Source: Thermodesulfobium narugense DSM 14796 (GTDB lineage Bacteria; Thermodesulfobiota; Thermodesulfobiia; Thermodesulfobiales; Thermodesulfobiaceae). From it: a stretch of DNA of 64,000 nucleotides. Made by a program: the position numbers and the translations under genes. Under the pieces are notes generated by a model. It saw nothing but the letters and a program-made list of their open reading frames with translations, did no database searches and was not told where the DNA came from. Below, piece by piece: positions 48,082 to 56,417 of the stretch (position 1 is its first letter; each line of letters opens with the position of its first letter). The stretch covers positions 1,809,421 to 1,873,420 of the forward strand of contig NC_015499.1 of the NCBI RefSeq assembly GCF_000212395.1, in the 5' to 3' direction.

Positions 48082-48648
48082 TTAAAATTTTTGTTCTGAA
48101 TTACTAATTCTGTCAGATTTTTTTAATATTACGTGATAAATTGAAGGCGTTAGGTCTTCCATGTGAATCAGATCAAATCCTGAGAATATTAGAGTACCCA
48201 GAAGTAAATCTTCCTCTACCCTAACTACAGCCGGTGGCCCAAAATTCTCTTTTCTTTCCTTTTTCCACTCAATTACAGAAAGTATGCCTGTAGATCTTAA
48301 CCACCTGTTTATTCTTTTCAGAATTAAAGGAGCATCTTCTAATTCGTGATATACAGAAGACATTATTACAAGATCAAAATATTCTTCTTGAAACTCTAAG
48401 TCTTCAAAACTCGAATTAAGAGCAATTAGATTATTAATATTTTCACTTTTTGCACGATTTAACATTATGTTTAAAACTTCAGTATTTTTATCAACAGCAA
48501 ATATTGTTCCCTTGGTAAGCATTTTTGCACATGGTATAGAGATTGCTCCTCCTCCACAACCAAGATCTAATATCCTTAGATCATCTTTAATTATTATTTC
48601 ATCTAAAACTCTTTTAACGTCTATAAACTGCGATATGTCTTTGTGCAA
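48082..48648 (-). CDS. Class I SAM-dependent methyltransferase
   Basis: A 188-residue Rossmann methyltransferase. Motif I is I-L-D-L-G-C-G-G-G, motif II ends A-V-D-K-N, and F-D-L-V-I-M-S-S-V-Y-H-E-L is the motif IV region. The substrate is unknown. First gene of the operon leading into moeA; a GGAGGG lies before the ATG. Confidence 0.88.
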   Translation of the reverse strand: MHKDISQFIDVKRVLDEIIIKDDLRILDLGCGGGAISIPCAKMLTKGTIFAVDKNTEVLNIMLNRAKSENINNLIALNSSFEDLEFQEEYFDLVIMSSVYHELEDAPLILKRINRWLRSTGILSVIEWKKERKENFGPPAVVRVEEDLLLGTLIFSGFDLIHMEDLTPSIYHVILKKSDRISNSEQKF

Positions 48649-48855
48649 TTCTACTACCCTCCTAAAAAGCCCTTTAAAACATTATAACGCTAAAAACTAA
48701 ACTGTTTTTTAAAGAAATTTATTAATAAATTTTATTAATTTATAAAATAGAATAACTACTAAGAGGTTCATTTTAAGATTCAGTAATCCTTACATAACAA
48801 TCTATAGTATTATAAAATATAGGATTCTAAAATAAGACTTTAAGGAGCCAAAGAA

Positions 48856-49665
48856 GTGAATGATTACGAATGGATTAAAAAAATATTACAGAAAATAAAG
48901 GAAAGAAAACCCTTGATTCATCATCTTACAAATTACGTCGTAATGAACGATAGTGCAAACATAACGCTTGCAATTGGAGCTCTTCCAATAATGGCGCTGG
49001 AAGAGGTTGAATTAGATGATATAACGAATATGGCTTCAGCAGTATTGCTAAACATTGGAACTCTTAAGCAAGATGAAATAAATCACATGCTCGTTGCCGG
49101 AAAATATGCAAATTTTAAAAACCTCCCCCTAATTTTAGACCCCGTTGGGGCAGGAGCAAGCAAGTTTAGAACAAGAACAGCAAAAAATCTTTTGCAAAAT
49201 TTGAAAATAAGTATTATAAAGGGTAATTCCTTTGAGATAGCAACTCTTATTGATTTGCCTGCTGAAGGCATAGGAGTAGATGCCACCCCTTCTAACAAAA
49301 ATTATGCTAATATAGCAAAAGAGGCTGCTAAGAAATATAGAGCCATAGTTTTGGTAACAGGAGAAAAAGACTTTGTTAGTGATGGTGATAAAGTATTTGA
49401 AATTGAGGGTGGAAGCTCTTTGATGTCAAAGGTAACCGGTTGTGGTTGTATGTTAGGATCTATTGTTGCCTCCTTTGCAGCCATAGAAAGTGATAATTTA
49501 CTAATGGCTTCTCTTGGAGCAAGCATATTTTTCAAATCAGTTGGAAAGGTAGCCGAGCAAAGAAGCTCATTACCTGGCTCATTTAGAAATAACTTAATAG
49601 ATTCAGCTTACCTAATTGCAAATGATGAGGAAAAATTAAACGCGATTTGGAGGGAAGAGAAATGA
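48856..49665 (+). CDS. thiM: Hydroxyethylthiazole kinase
   Basis: Phosphorylates the thiazole alcohol for thiamine salvage. The N-terminal I-H-H-L-T-N-Y-V-V-M-N-D and the catalytic V-T-G-C-G-C-M-L are diagnostic, and 269 residues is normal. The start is GTG at 48856 with AAGGAG 8 nt upstream. ThiE and ThiD are not adjacent and no TPP riboswitch was seen upstream. Confidence 0.96.
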   Translation: MNDYEWIKKILQKIKERKPLIHHLTNYVVMNDSANITLAIGALPIMALEEVELDDITNMASAVLLNIGTLKQDEINHMLVAGKYANFKNLPLILDPVGAGASKFRTRTAKNLLQNLKISIIKGNSFEIATLIDLPAEGIGVDATPSNKNYANIAKEAAKKYRAIVLVTGEKDFVSDGDKVFEIEGGSSLMSKVTGCGCMLGSIVASFAAIESDNLLMASLGASIFFKSVGKVAEQRSSLPGSFRNNLIDSAYLIANDEEKLNAIWREEK

Positions 49666-49931
49666 CCCTATATGCCAAAGTAATAGGAAAAGTTCAAGGA
49701 GTATATTTTAGGGCTTTCACGCAAAAGATAGCTAGAGAATTAGACCTTAGAGGTACAGTTAGAAACCTAAGCGATGGTTCTGTAGAGGTTGTAGCCGTTG
49801 GAGAGGAAGAAAAAATAAATAAGTTAATAAAAGAATTAAAAAAGGGATCACCCGGTTCAAAAGTAATTGACATAGAAATAAAAAAGGATAAACACGATTT
49901 AGACTTTGAAGATTTTAAAATTGTTTACTAA
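49662..49931 (+). CDS. acyP: Acylphosphatase
   Basis: An 89-residue enzyme that hydrolyses acyl phosphates. The active-site motif G-K-V-Q-G-V-Y-F-R gives the catalytic arginine, and V-R-N-L-S-D-G-S-V-E gives the asparagine. The ATG at 49662 overlaps the thiM stop and has GGAGGG before it. An upstream TTG in frame is unlikely. Confidence 0.95.
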   Translation: MTLYAKVIGKVQGVYFRAFTQKIARELDLRGTVRNLSDGSVEVVAVGEEEKINKLIKELKKGSPGSKVIDIEIKKDKHDLDFEDFKIVY

Positions 49932-49943
49932 AATAAATATAGT

Positions 49944-51104
49944 TTAAATTTTTTCCAGCCTCTCTCTGGGGCTTATTATTTCTGTGATTCTTATGCCAAA
50001 ATTTTCATCTATAACTACCACTTCGCCTCGAGCAATTAACTCATCGTTTATCATTACTTCAAGAGCCTCTCCAGCAAGCTTATTTAATTCAATAACAGAC
50101 CCTGACCTTAACTCTAACACGTCTTTTAGCGTCATCTTTGCATTACCAAGTGAAACACTAAGCTCAAGAGGTATATTCAAGAGATTTTCAATGTTAATCG
50201 AATCCCCTTGAGGTGATGGCTGAAGCTGTTGAAATTGGGCTTGAGAAGCCTGTATTTGAGGTTGTTGTTGGTATGTAGGTGGAGGTGGCGGATAACTATA
50301 TGGTGGTGGTGGATAATTATAGGGGTTTTGCTGCGATGCTTGTGGCGGATACGAATATGGGGGTTGCTGAACTCCAGACTGAGGAATTGAAGAATTAACA
50401 GCCGTTGAACCCGCAGCACTTAAAGGCTGTGAAGCACTTTGAGGCGACATAGTAGTGCTTTGATTCTCTAAGGAAGAAGCTTTAGACGCGCTGTCATCTT
50501 GGTTTTCAATCATAGCCTTAGCTTTATTAACAGCCATCTGAGCCATTTTTTGGGCTACGGGCTCCGATAATATCATGACCAACTTCGTTTGAAAAACATT
50601 TTCTCCTGTAAAATCAAATAATACCTCTACCGCTTCTTTCCCTGATGCTATCTGCTTCAGCGATTCTACAATCGGCTGTTCATCAAAATTGACTACACTA
50701 GGAGGCATTATATTAATCCTGCCACCTAAAAGGCTAGCAAGAGCCGTTGAAGCTGCTCCCATCATTTGATTCATAGCTTCCTGCAGAGCCGATTCAGCAA
50801 GTTCATCGAATGGAAGCTCTGGATTTCCCTCTCCGCCCATCATAAGATCAGCAATAATTGAACCATCAGTTTTTTTAACAACAAGCAAAGAGGAACCTTC
50901 CACTTCTCCTTCATAACCTATCATCACGCCGATGGAATTGTCTTCGAAATCAGCTGCAATCTGTTCAATATCGCTTATGTCAACCATTGGAGAAGTAATC
51001 GATATCTTTTTATTAACCAGTTGTGAAAGAGTGGTGGCTGCAGAGCCCATAGCCATATTTAAGACTTCACCAATAGCATCTATTTGTTCGTCAGTTAGAT
51101 TCAT
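49944..51104 (-). CDS. fliY: Flagellar motor switch phosphatase FliY
   Basis: A 386-residue switch protein with a CheC-type phosphatase domain and a FliN-type end. The two CheC helices are visible: I-G-E-V-L-N-M (Glu13, Asn16) and L-Q-E-A-M-N-Q-M (about 110-117), each with E-x2-N. A Pro/Gln/Tyr-rich linker (about 240-300) is followed by the SpoA/FliN domain (about 308-380). It should dephosphorylate CheY-P at the motor, as in Bacillus. Last gene of the operon. Confidence 0.95.
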   Translation of the reverse strand: MNLTDEQIDAIGEVLNMAMGSAATTLSQLVNKKISITSPMVDISDIEQIAADFEDNSIGVMIGYEGEVEGSSLLVVKKTDGSIIADLMMGGEGNPELPFDELAESALQEAMNQMMGAASTALASLLGGRINIMPPSVVNFDEQPIVESLKQIASGKEAVEVLFDFTGENVFQTKLVMILSEPVAQKMAQMAVNKAKAMIENQDDSASKASSLENQSTTMSPQSASQPLSAAGSTAVNSSIPQSGVQQPPYSYPPQASQQNPYNYPPPPYSYPPPPPTYQQQPQIQASQAQFQQLQPSPQGDSINIENLLNIPLELSVSLGNAKMTLKDVLELRSGSVIELNKLAGEALEVMINDELIARGEVVVIDENFGIRITEIISPRERLEKI

Positions 51105-51108
51105 ACGT

Positions 51109-52080
51109 TCATTCCCTCAACACCTCAGTAATTTTTATTGCCAAATTCTTACCAACCCTTCCAGGCACTCCTAAAAATTTTTGTTTCTTCTCTATTTTAA
51201 CATCAAGTGGTTTATCAACCTTCGTATCTAACAATAAAGTGTCACCAACTCTTAAATTAATCAAATCTCTCAAAGGAATATGCATATGTCCCAAACATAC
51301 CTGCAAGTTAACCATTACGTTCAAAACATGTTGATAAACGTATTCTCTTTCTATGTCATTTTCTGCCTTTTTCTTTACAAAAAATCTTTGAGCAGAAAGG
51401 TGATTAACTATTGGTTCTAACAAACTATATGGAATTGCTAAGGACATTATACCACTAAGATCTCCAATGCCTATGTCCATAGTAATTAGTACCACCATTT
51501 CATTCGCTGGGACAATTTGTGCAAATTCAGGATTTGTTTCTGTTCCTACAAAGGTAAGACTTACAGGGTAAACTGTTCTCCATGCCTCCTCAAGGGCTAC
51601 AAGGTGCCTATCAACAAGCTTAGCAATTAAAGCATTTTCTATGTCTGTTGGAGCTCTTGGACTAGGCGGTGGGAGTCCAGAACCTCCTAACAATCTGTCC
51701 ACAAGAGCCAAAGTAATGTTCAAATTCATTTCCAAAACCATTGATAGTCCGGTATTTTCCCAACTAATTATTACAATCATTGCAGGGGGGATTAGCGAGT
51801 TTATAAACTCTTCGTAAGGAACTTGATCTATTGCAGAAAAATCTAACCTCATGCTGCCTCTTACCAGGCTTGAAAGAGAGGTCGCTACTAACCTTCCATA
51901 CGTTTCATGGATCAGTTCAAGCGTTCTGAGATGATCTCTAGAAAATTTACTAGGTCTTTTGAAGTCGTAAGTCTTTACGGTCTTTTCTGGCTCTTTTTCA
52001 AGCAGATCAGCGCTAACCTGACCTGTATTAAAGGCATTTAGGATTGCATCTATTTCGTCTTGGCTTAAAACATCAGCCAT
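51109..52080 (-). CDS. fliM: Flagellar motor switch protein FliM
   Basis: A 323-residue switch protein with the CheY-binding N-terminus V-L-S-Q-D-E-I-D-A-I-L, a CheC-like middle and a C-terminal SpoA domain ending near F-L-G-V-P-G. The ATG overlaps the motA stop by 1 nt. It lies 4 nt before fliY. Confidence 0.96.
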   Translation of the reverse strand: MADVLSQDEIDAILNAFNTGQVSADLLEKEPEKTVKTYDFKRPSKFSRDHLRTLELIHETYGRLVATSLSSLVRGSMRLDFSAIDQVPYEEFINSLIPPAMIVIISWENTGLSMVLEMNLNITLALVDRLLGGSGLPPPSPRAPTDIENALIAKLVDRHLVALEEAWRTVYPVSLTFVGTETNPEFAQIVPANEMVVLITMDIGIGDLSGIMSLAIPYSLLEPIVNHLSAQRFFVKKKAENDIEREYVYQHVLNVMVNLQVCLGHMHIPLRDLINLRVGDTLLLDTKVDKPLDVKIEKKQKFLGVPGRVGKNLAIKITEVLRE

Positions 52081-52874
52081 TATGCACTAACTCTTTCCTT
52101 TTCTTTTTGTGCCTCATACGCTAACCTTAGCGTAGGGGGCAAAAATACCTTCAATTTTTCTTCTATTATTCTTGGATTATCCCCTGCCTGTATTGAGAGT
52201 ATGCCTTCCATTATCATTGTCTTAATTTGCGTTTCCTCTTTGCTCCTAACGCCCAATTTCCCAGCAATGGGCAAAAACACAAGGTTAGCTACGCCAACAC
52301 CATATAGAGTAGCTATAAAGGCGCCAGCAATTGCCTGACTGACGCCACTTGGATCTTCCAAATTTGCAAGCATGTGAACAAGACCCATAACCGTACCAAG
52401 AATACCTAAAGTGGGCGCAAATCCCCCCAACCCTACAAAGAAATTTTCGCCCAATTTGTGTCTCGCTTCCATTATCTCTAAATCATTTTCTAAAATTGCT
52501 CTAACTAGTTCAGGATCAACAGCATCTACTACCAGCTGAACTCCTCTTTTCATAAACATATCATCAACGCCCTCAAGCTCGGCTTCAAGTGATAGCAGAC
52601 CTTCTCTCCTGGCCTTTTCAGCAAGCCTTACAATCTGATCTATAACTGTCACAGGATTATCCTTAGGTGCAAAAAAGGCCTTTCTAACAATTTTTGGAAC
52701 CATTTTTAATTGATCCACTGTTGTGTTTATGACTACTGCACCAGTAGTTCCACCAAGCACCAACACAAAAGCTGGTAGGCTCAAATAGTGTGAAAATGAC
52801 CCACCTTCAATAATGACAGATAACATTATAGAGCCAAAAGCAATGGCAAAGCCTGCAACTGTTGCTATGTCCAT
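52080..52874 (-). CDS. motA: Flagellar motor stator protein MotA
   Basis: A 264-residue stator subunit with four membrane helices: two near the N-terminus and two at about 150-200. A cytoplasmic loop (about 55-140) carries the charged residues that contact the rotor. The expected partner MotB is not next to it: the stop of motA is fused to the start of fliM. A MotB is therefore needed from elsewhere. Confidence 0.94.
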   Translation of the reverse strand: MDIATVAGFAIAFGSIMLSVIIEGGSFSHYLSLPAFVLVLGGTTGAVVINTTVDQLKMVPKIVRKAFFAPKDNPVTVIDQIVRLAEKARREGLLSLEAELEGVDDMFMKRGVQLVVDAVDPELVRAILENDLEIMEARHKLGENFFVGLGGFAPTLGILGTVMGLVHMLANLEDPSGVSQAIAGAFIATLYGVGVANLVFLPIAGKLGVRSKEETQIKTMIMEGILSIQAGDNPRIIEEKLKVFLPPTLRLAYEAQKEKERVSA

Positions 52875-52877
52875 ATA

Positions 52878-53105
52878 TTAACCCTTGTTTTCGGATGTGT
52901 TTTGCATTCTGGCCTGGGCAAACCTTAAACCTACCTTTTTATTATACTCGATTATTTTTTCAACTATTTCTTCGGGAGTCTCCTTTACCATAAATTTTTT
53001 TCCTGTAAAAAGAGTTATAGTCGTATCAGGTGAACTCTCTATAGATTCTATCAAATCTGAATTTAAGATAAACTCTGCATCGTTTAACTTTGTTAATTTT
53101 ATCAT
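52878..53105 (-). CDS. flbD: FlbD family small flagellar protein
   Basis: A 75-residue protein with the pattern M-I-K-L-T-K-L-N and L-I-E-S-I-E-S-x-P-D-T, as in FlbD/SwrD. In Bacillus the homologue boosts stator power. The ATG overlaps the flgF/G stop and the gene ends 3 nt before motA, in line with this role. Confidence 0.9.
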   Translation of the reverse strand: MIKLTKLNDAEFILNSDLIESIESSPDTTITLFTGKKFMVKETPEEIVEKIIEYNKKVGLRFAQARMQNTSENKG

Positions 53106-53869
53106 ACTATAAGTCCTATTGCAGTCTGAAGCATACTATCGCTTGTAGTAATAGCTTGAGCGTTTACCTGATAAGTTCTTTCATAATCGATTAAATTGGC
53201 CATCTGAGTTGCAAGGTCAGTATTTGAACCTTCTAAAGCATTTTGGATTATTGAGTAACCGTTGCTTAGCGCTACTGGATTTCCAGAATTTACAGATGGA
53301 CTAAAATTATTTCCTCCTACGTTTATAAGTGCATTTTTGTTTATAAAATCAACTACCATAATTTTCCCATCCAAAACAGACTGCCCATTCGAGAAATTTG
53401 AATAAACTGAACCGTCCGGCTTAACTGTAAAGTTTACGAAATTTTTAGATGTAGTATCGATATTTATATTACCATTTGTACCTTGTACATACAAACCATC
53501 TGCAGTTACAAGGTTGCCGTTGCTATCTAGGCTAAAGGATCCATCCCTCGTATAATAGGTATTTGTCCCATCAGAAACAACAAAAAATCCGCTACCGCTG
53601 ATTGCAAAATCTGTAGGGTCGTTAGTAGTTAGAACTGGTCCCTGAGTAAAAGATAGCGACGTAGAGTCAAGCTTAGATCCTGCTCCGATCTGAAGAGGGT
53701 TTGTCCTGGAGGTTGCAAATGAAAGCTCTTGTGACAAGACATCAGCAAAAGTAGGGTTGCTTTCTTTAAACCCCGTCGTATTAACGTTTGAAATATTGTT
53801 TGCCACTACATCCAGAGCACTCTGGCTGGAGAGGGCACCACTTACAGCAGTAAAAATAGAATTATCCAT
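53102..53869 (-). CDS. Flagellar basal-body rod/hook protein of the FlgF/FlgG type
   Basis: A 255-residue axial protein. The N-terminal S-A-L-D-V-V-A-N-N-I-S-N-V-N-T-T-G-F-K and C-terminal Y-E-R-T-Y-Q-V-N-A-Q-A-I helices are conserved in all rod and hook proteins. The length fits FlgF or FlgG. Which one, or a second hook-like protein, is unclear; it follows flgE. Confidence 0.87.
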   Translation of the reverse strand: MDNSIFTAVSGALSSQSALDVVANNISNVNTTGFKESNPTFADVLSQELSFATSRTNPLQIGAGSKLDSTSLSFTQGPVLTTNDPTDFAISGSGFFVVSDGTNTYYTRDGSFSLDSNGNLVTADGLYVQGTNGNINIDTTSKNFVNFTVKPDGSVYSNFSNGQSVLDGKIMVVDFINKNALINVGGNNFSPSVNSGNPVALSNGYSIIQNALEGSNTDLATQMANLIDYERTYQVNAQAITTSDSMLQTAIGLIV

Positions 53870-53898
53870 AACTTTAACCTCCTAAAATTCACAAACTC

Positions 53899-55578
53899 CT
53901 ACGGAGCAGCCTTTAGCGATAATAAATCCTGAAGCATTTGATCAGATGTGGTTATAACTCTGGCATTCGCCTCATAACCTCTTTCAGTAGTAATCAAGTT
54001 CGTAAACTGCTGGGAAAGATCTACGTTGGACATTTCAAGGGCACTTGGAATAATCGTTCCTATACCGCCAGAACCAGCAGCACCAATTTGGGCAGTTCCA
54101 GAATTTGAAGAAGTACTATATATGTTCGATCCATTACTGGTTAAGCCTGATGGATTTGGGAAATTAGCTAGTGCAATCTGACCTATAGCGTTTGTAAGAC
54201 CATTAGAATAAGTTCCGGTAATAACGCCTGACTGATCTATAGAATAGCTCTGTAAAGAACCAGAAGAATAACCGTCCTGGCTAGCAAAGTTTAGACTAGA
54301 CGATCCTCCGTATTGCGTCATGCCGGAAAAGTTAATTGTGGGAGTCCATGGAGTAGAAGCACCTGTTGACGGATTTATCAAAAGTGTTGCTGTAGAAGTA
54401 GAGGGAGTTGGATAAGTAGTAGTAACATTTGAAAGTGAGCCATTAGAGTTGAATGTTAGTGTACCGTAGCCAGAAGTAGCATAAACGTTTGAAACAGGAG
54501 TAGTACCTACATCAGATGAAGCATAAGAAAAATTATTAAGCCCTGTAGCAGCTCCTGTTGAACCATCATTCTCAGTGATTGTTAACCAGTTCGTTCCATA
54601 AGTACCAGTCGGATCCACCAATTTTGACTGCAAATTAACGCTACCACTATTATTGCTTGCTACAAAATAATTTTTCAGTATTTGATCGTTGTTTATAGCG
54701 TTTATGACCTTCTGTTCTATTGTAGAGGTCGTGTCACCATTTTGAACTGTAATAGATATATTGTAGGGCACGTTGTCTCCAACAATGCTCTGGATTGCAT
54801 AGCCATTAAAAGAAAGGGTTATGTTCCCTGTTGCAGTAGCAGGTCCACTAGGAGCAGCAGCGGTCTTACTTGGAACATCAGCAGACGGAAGAGTTGTAAG
54901 AGTTCTCCACTTCCATGTGTTTTGAGTACCAGTTGGGGTAATAACTGTGGTAACAGAGTGGGATACGCCAAGAGAATCATATATTGCCCCAGATGACGTA
55001 ACGGCATACGGAGTAGTAGAAGATGATGTGTTCGCGTACTGGGATGCGTCAAGATTCCCCGTCATAGTAATGTTGTTTGACTGTTTTGCAGGCATAGACT
55101 GTCCTATTGGAATCTTCAAGTCAGACACAGGACCTGAGGGATTTACTACACCACTAGAATCAGCCTGCCAACCTTGAACCTTAAGACCTGCACTATTTAC
55201 AAGATTTCCGTTTGCATCTACGTTAAACGAGCCGTCTCTGGTATAAAAATTTTGAGAGCCGTTGTTCACGATAAAAAAGCCGTTGCCCTGTATAGCAAGA
55301 TCGGTATTTACTCCAGTATTTTCAGTAGAAGAACTAGTAAATGGAGTAGAAATAGCAGCGATTTGAGTGCCCAGACCAATTTGCATTGGATTGATCCCCC
55401 CCAAACCGTTTTGAGGAGCTGACGCTCCGCTGAGAGTTTGAGAAAGCATTTGAGAAAAGGTAACTGTACTCGCCTTAAAACCAATAGTATTAACGTTTGC
55501 GATGTTATTACCTATTACGTCCATAGCTGTTTGGTTATTTTGTAAACCACTAACAGCAGAAGACATAGCTCTTAACAT
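53899..55578 (-). CDS. flgE: Flagellar hook protein FlgE
   Basis: A 559-residue hook subunit. The N-terminus (S-A-V-S-G-L-Q-N-N-Q-T-A-M-D-V-I-G-N-N-I) and C-terminus (Y-E-A-N-A-R-V-I-T-T-S) are the axial helices. The large Ser/Thr/Gly-rich centre is the surface-exposed hook domain. It follows flg_new and flgD, as expected for hook assembly. GGAGGG precedes the ATG. Confidence 0.93.
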   Translation of the reverse strand: MLRAMSSAVSGLQNNQTAMDVIGNNIANVNTIGFKASTVTFSQMLSQTLSGASAPQNGLGGINPMQIGLGTQIAAISTPFTSSSTENTGVNTDLAIQGNGFFIVNNGSQNFYTRDGSFNVDANGNLVNSAGLKVQGWQADSSGVVNPSGPVSDLKIPIGQSMPAKQSNNITMTGNLDASQYANTSSSTTPYAVTSSGAIYDSLGVSHSVTTVITPTGTQNTWKWRTLTTLPSADVPSKTAAAPSGPATATGNITLSFNGYAIQSIVGDNVPYNISITVQNGDTTSTIEQKVINAINNDQILKNYFVASNNSGSVNLQSKLVDPTGTYGTNWLTITENDGSTGAATGLNNFSYASSDVGTTPVSNVYATSGYGTLTFNSNGSLSNVTTTYPTPSTSTATLLINPSTGASTPWTPTINFSGMTQYGGSSSLNFASQDGYSSGSLQSYSIDQSGVITGTYSNGLTNAIGQIALANFPNPSGLTSNGSNIYSTSSNSGTAQIGAAGSGGIGTIIPSALEMSNVDLSQQFTNLITTERGYEANARVITTSDQMLQDLLSLKAAP

Positions 55579-55630
55579 ATTTCACCCTCCTTAACTTTTC
55601 GAGGGCCTCCGACATGCGGTCCAGCCCATT

Positions 55631-55984
55631 TTATAATATTATTGCACTATCAATATTTGTAAAAACGTTATCCTTTAAATTCTCCTGGCTTACAGCAGTT
55701 ATAATAGTTTTGCTTTTAGGATTGACTACAAAAGCCCTGTTGTCCATAAGCACAAGAGATTCTCTTGAACCTTTTTTTGAAAGCTTTTCCATAGCATAGT
55801 TCATCTTTGAAATATCTTGAGAACTAAGACTTATACCTCTTGATTCAAGGCGCTTTGAGGCGTGATTTGTAAGGTTTATGTTACTAAGTTCACTGTTTAA
55901 AATCTGGGCAAAACTTGAATCTGACTGAAGTTTTGGAAAACTGCTATTAGAAGTGCCTTGTCCTTGAATTTTATCTATCTTCAT
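55631..55984 (-). CDS. Flagellar operon protein of the flg_new type
   Basis: A 117-residue protein with the pattern H-A-S-K-R-L-E-S-R-G-I-S-L and M-D-N-R-A-F-V-V-N-P-K-S-K-T-I-I-T-A. I recognise this as the flagellar operon protein found between flgD and flgE in Bacillus-like operons. Function is unknown. It overlaps flgD by 4 nt. Confidence 0.85.
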   Translation of the reverse strand: MKIDKIQGQGTSNSSFPKLQSDSSFAQILNSELSNINLTNHASKRLESRGISLSSQDISKMNYAMEKLSKKGSRESLVLMDNRAFVVNPKSKTIITAVSQENLKDNVFTNIDSAIIL

Positions 55985-56400
55985 GAAACGCTTACTACGC
56001 TCGAAAGATTTATAGTAGAACCGTTATCTAATACCAAAGAAGGATTTCCATTTTTTATAGTAACCTGGGTAACTGTAGCGCTTTGTGTGCTGTTGTCAGC
56101 AGCGGTATACTGAATTTTTTTACCTATTAAGTTGGTAGCATACAGATTGTTTATGTTTGTCATAGAATTTTGTACGGAATTACTCATGTTTGTCATTTGT
56201 TGTGTGGTAGTAAGAGCTGATAACTCGTTCATAAACTCGTTTGTGCTCATAGCGTCAAGAGGATCCTGATTTTTTAGCTGAGCAATTAAAAGGGTCAAAA
56301 AAGCATTGGTGCTTGCCAGGCTATTAGCGCTCGAACTTGAACTGGTATTAGAACTTGCACTAGTACTATTACTCGTTGAACCAACGCTTGAAACTGACAT
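55981..56400 (-). CDS. flgD: Hook capping protein FlgD, short form
   Basis: A 139-residue protein with the N-terminal core L-I-A-Q-L-K-N-Q-D-P-L-D and E-F-M-N-E-L-S-A-L. The Ig-like/FlgD C-terminal domain of longer homologues is missing, as in the short Bacillus form. A Ser/Asn-rich leader (about 1-30) precedes it. It caps the growing hook. Confidence 0.92.
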   Translation of the reverse strand: MSVSSVGSTSNSTSASSNTSSSSSANSLASTNAFLTLLIAQLKNQDPLDAMSTNEFMNELSALTTTQQMTNMSNSVQNSMTNINNLYATNLIGKKIQYTAADNSTQSATVTQVTIKNGNPSLVLDNGSTINLSSVVSVS

Positions 56401-56417
56401 TTTAATGCCTCCTTTTT

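Noticed and set aside
48649-48855. TPP riboswitch before thiM
   Set aside because: The conserved C-T-G-A-G-A and related segments are absent; only a weak AT hairpin is seen.
50200-50420. Tandem repeat in fliY
   Set aside because: The Pro/Gln/Tyr-rich stretch is a normal low-complexity linker between CheC and FliN domains, not a DNA repeat element.
54682-55422. Several plus-strand frames inside flgE
   Set aside because: They are antisense shadows caused by Ser/Thr-rich repetitive codons in the hook gene.
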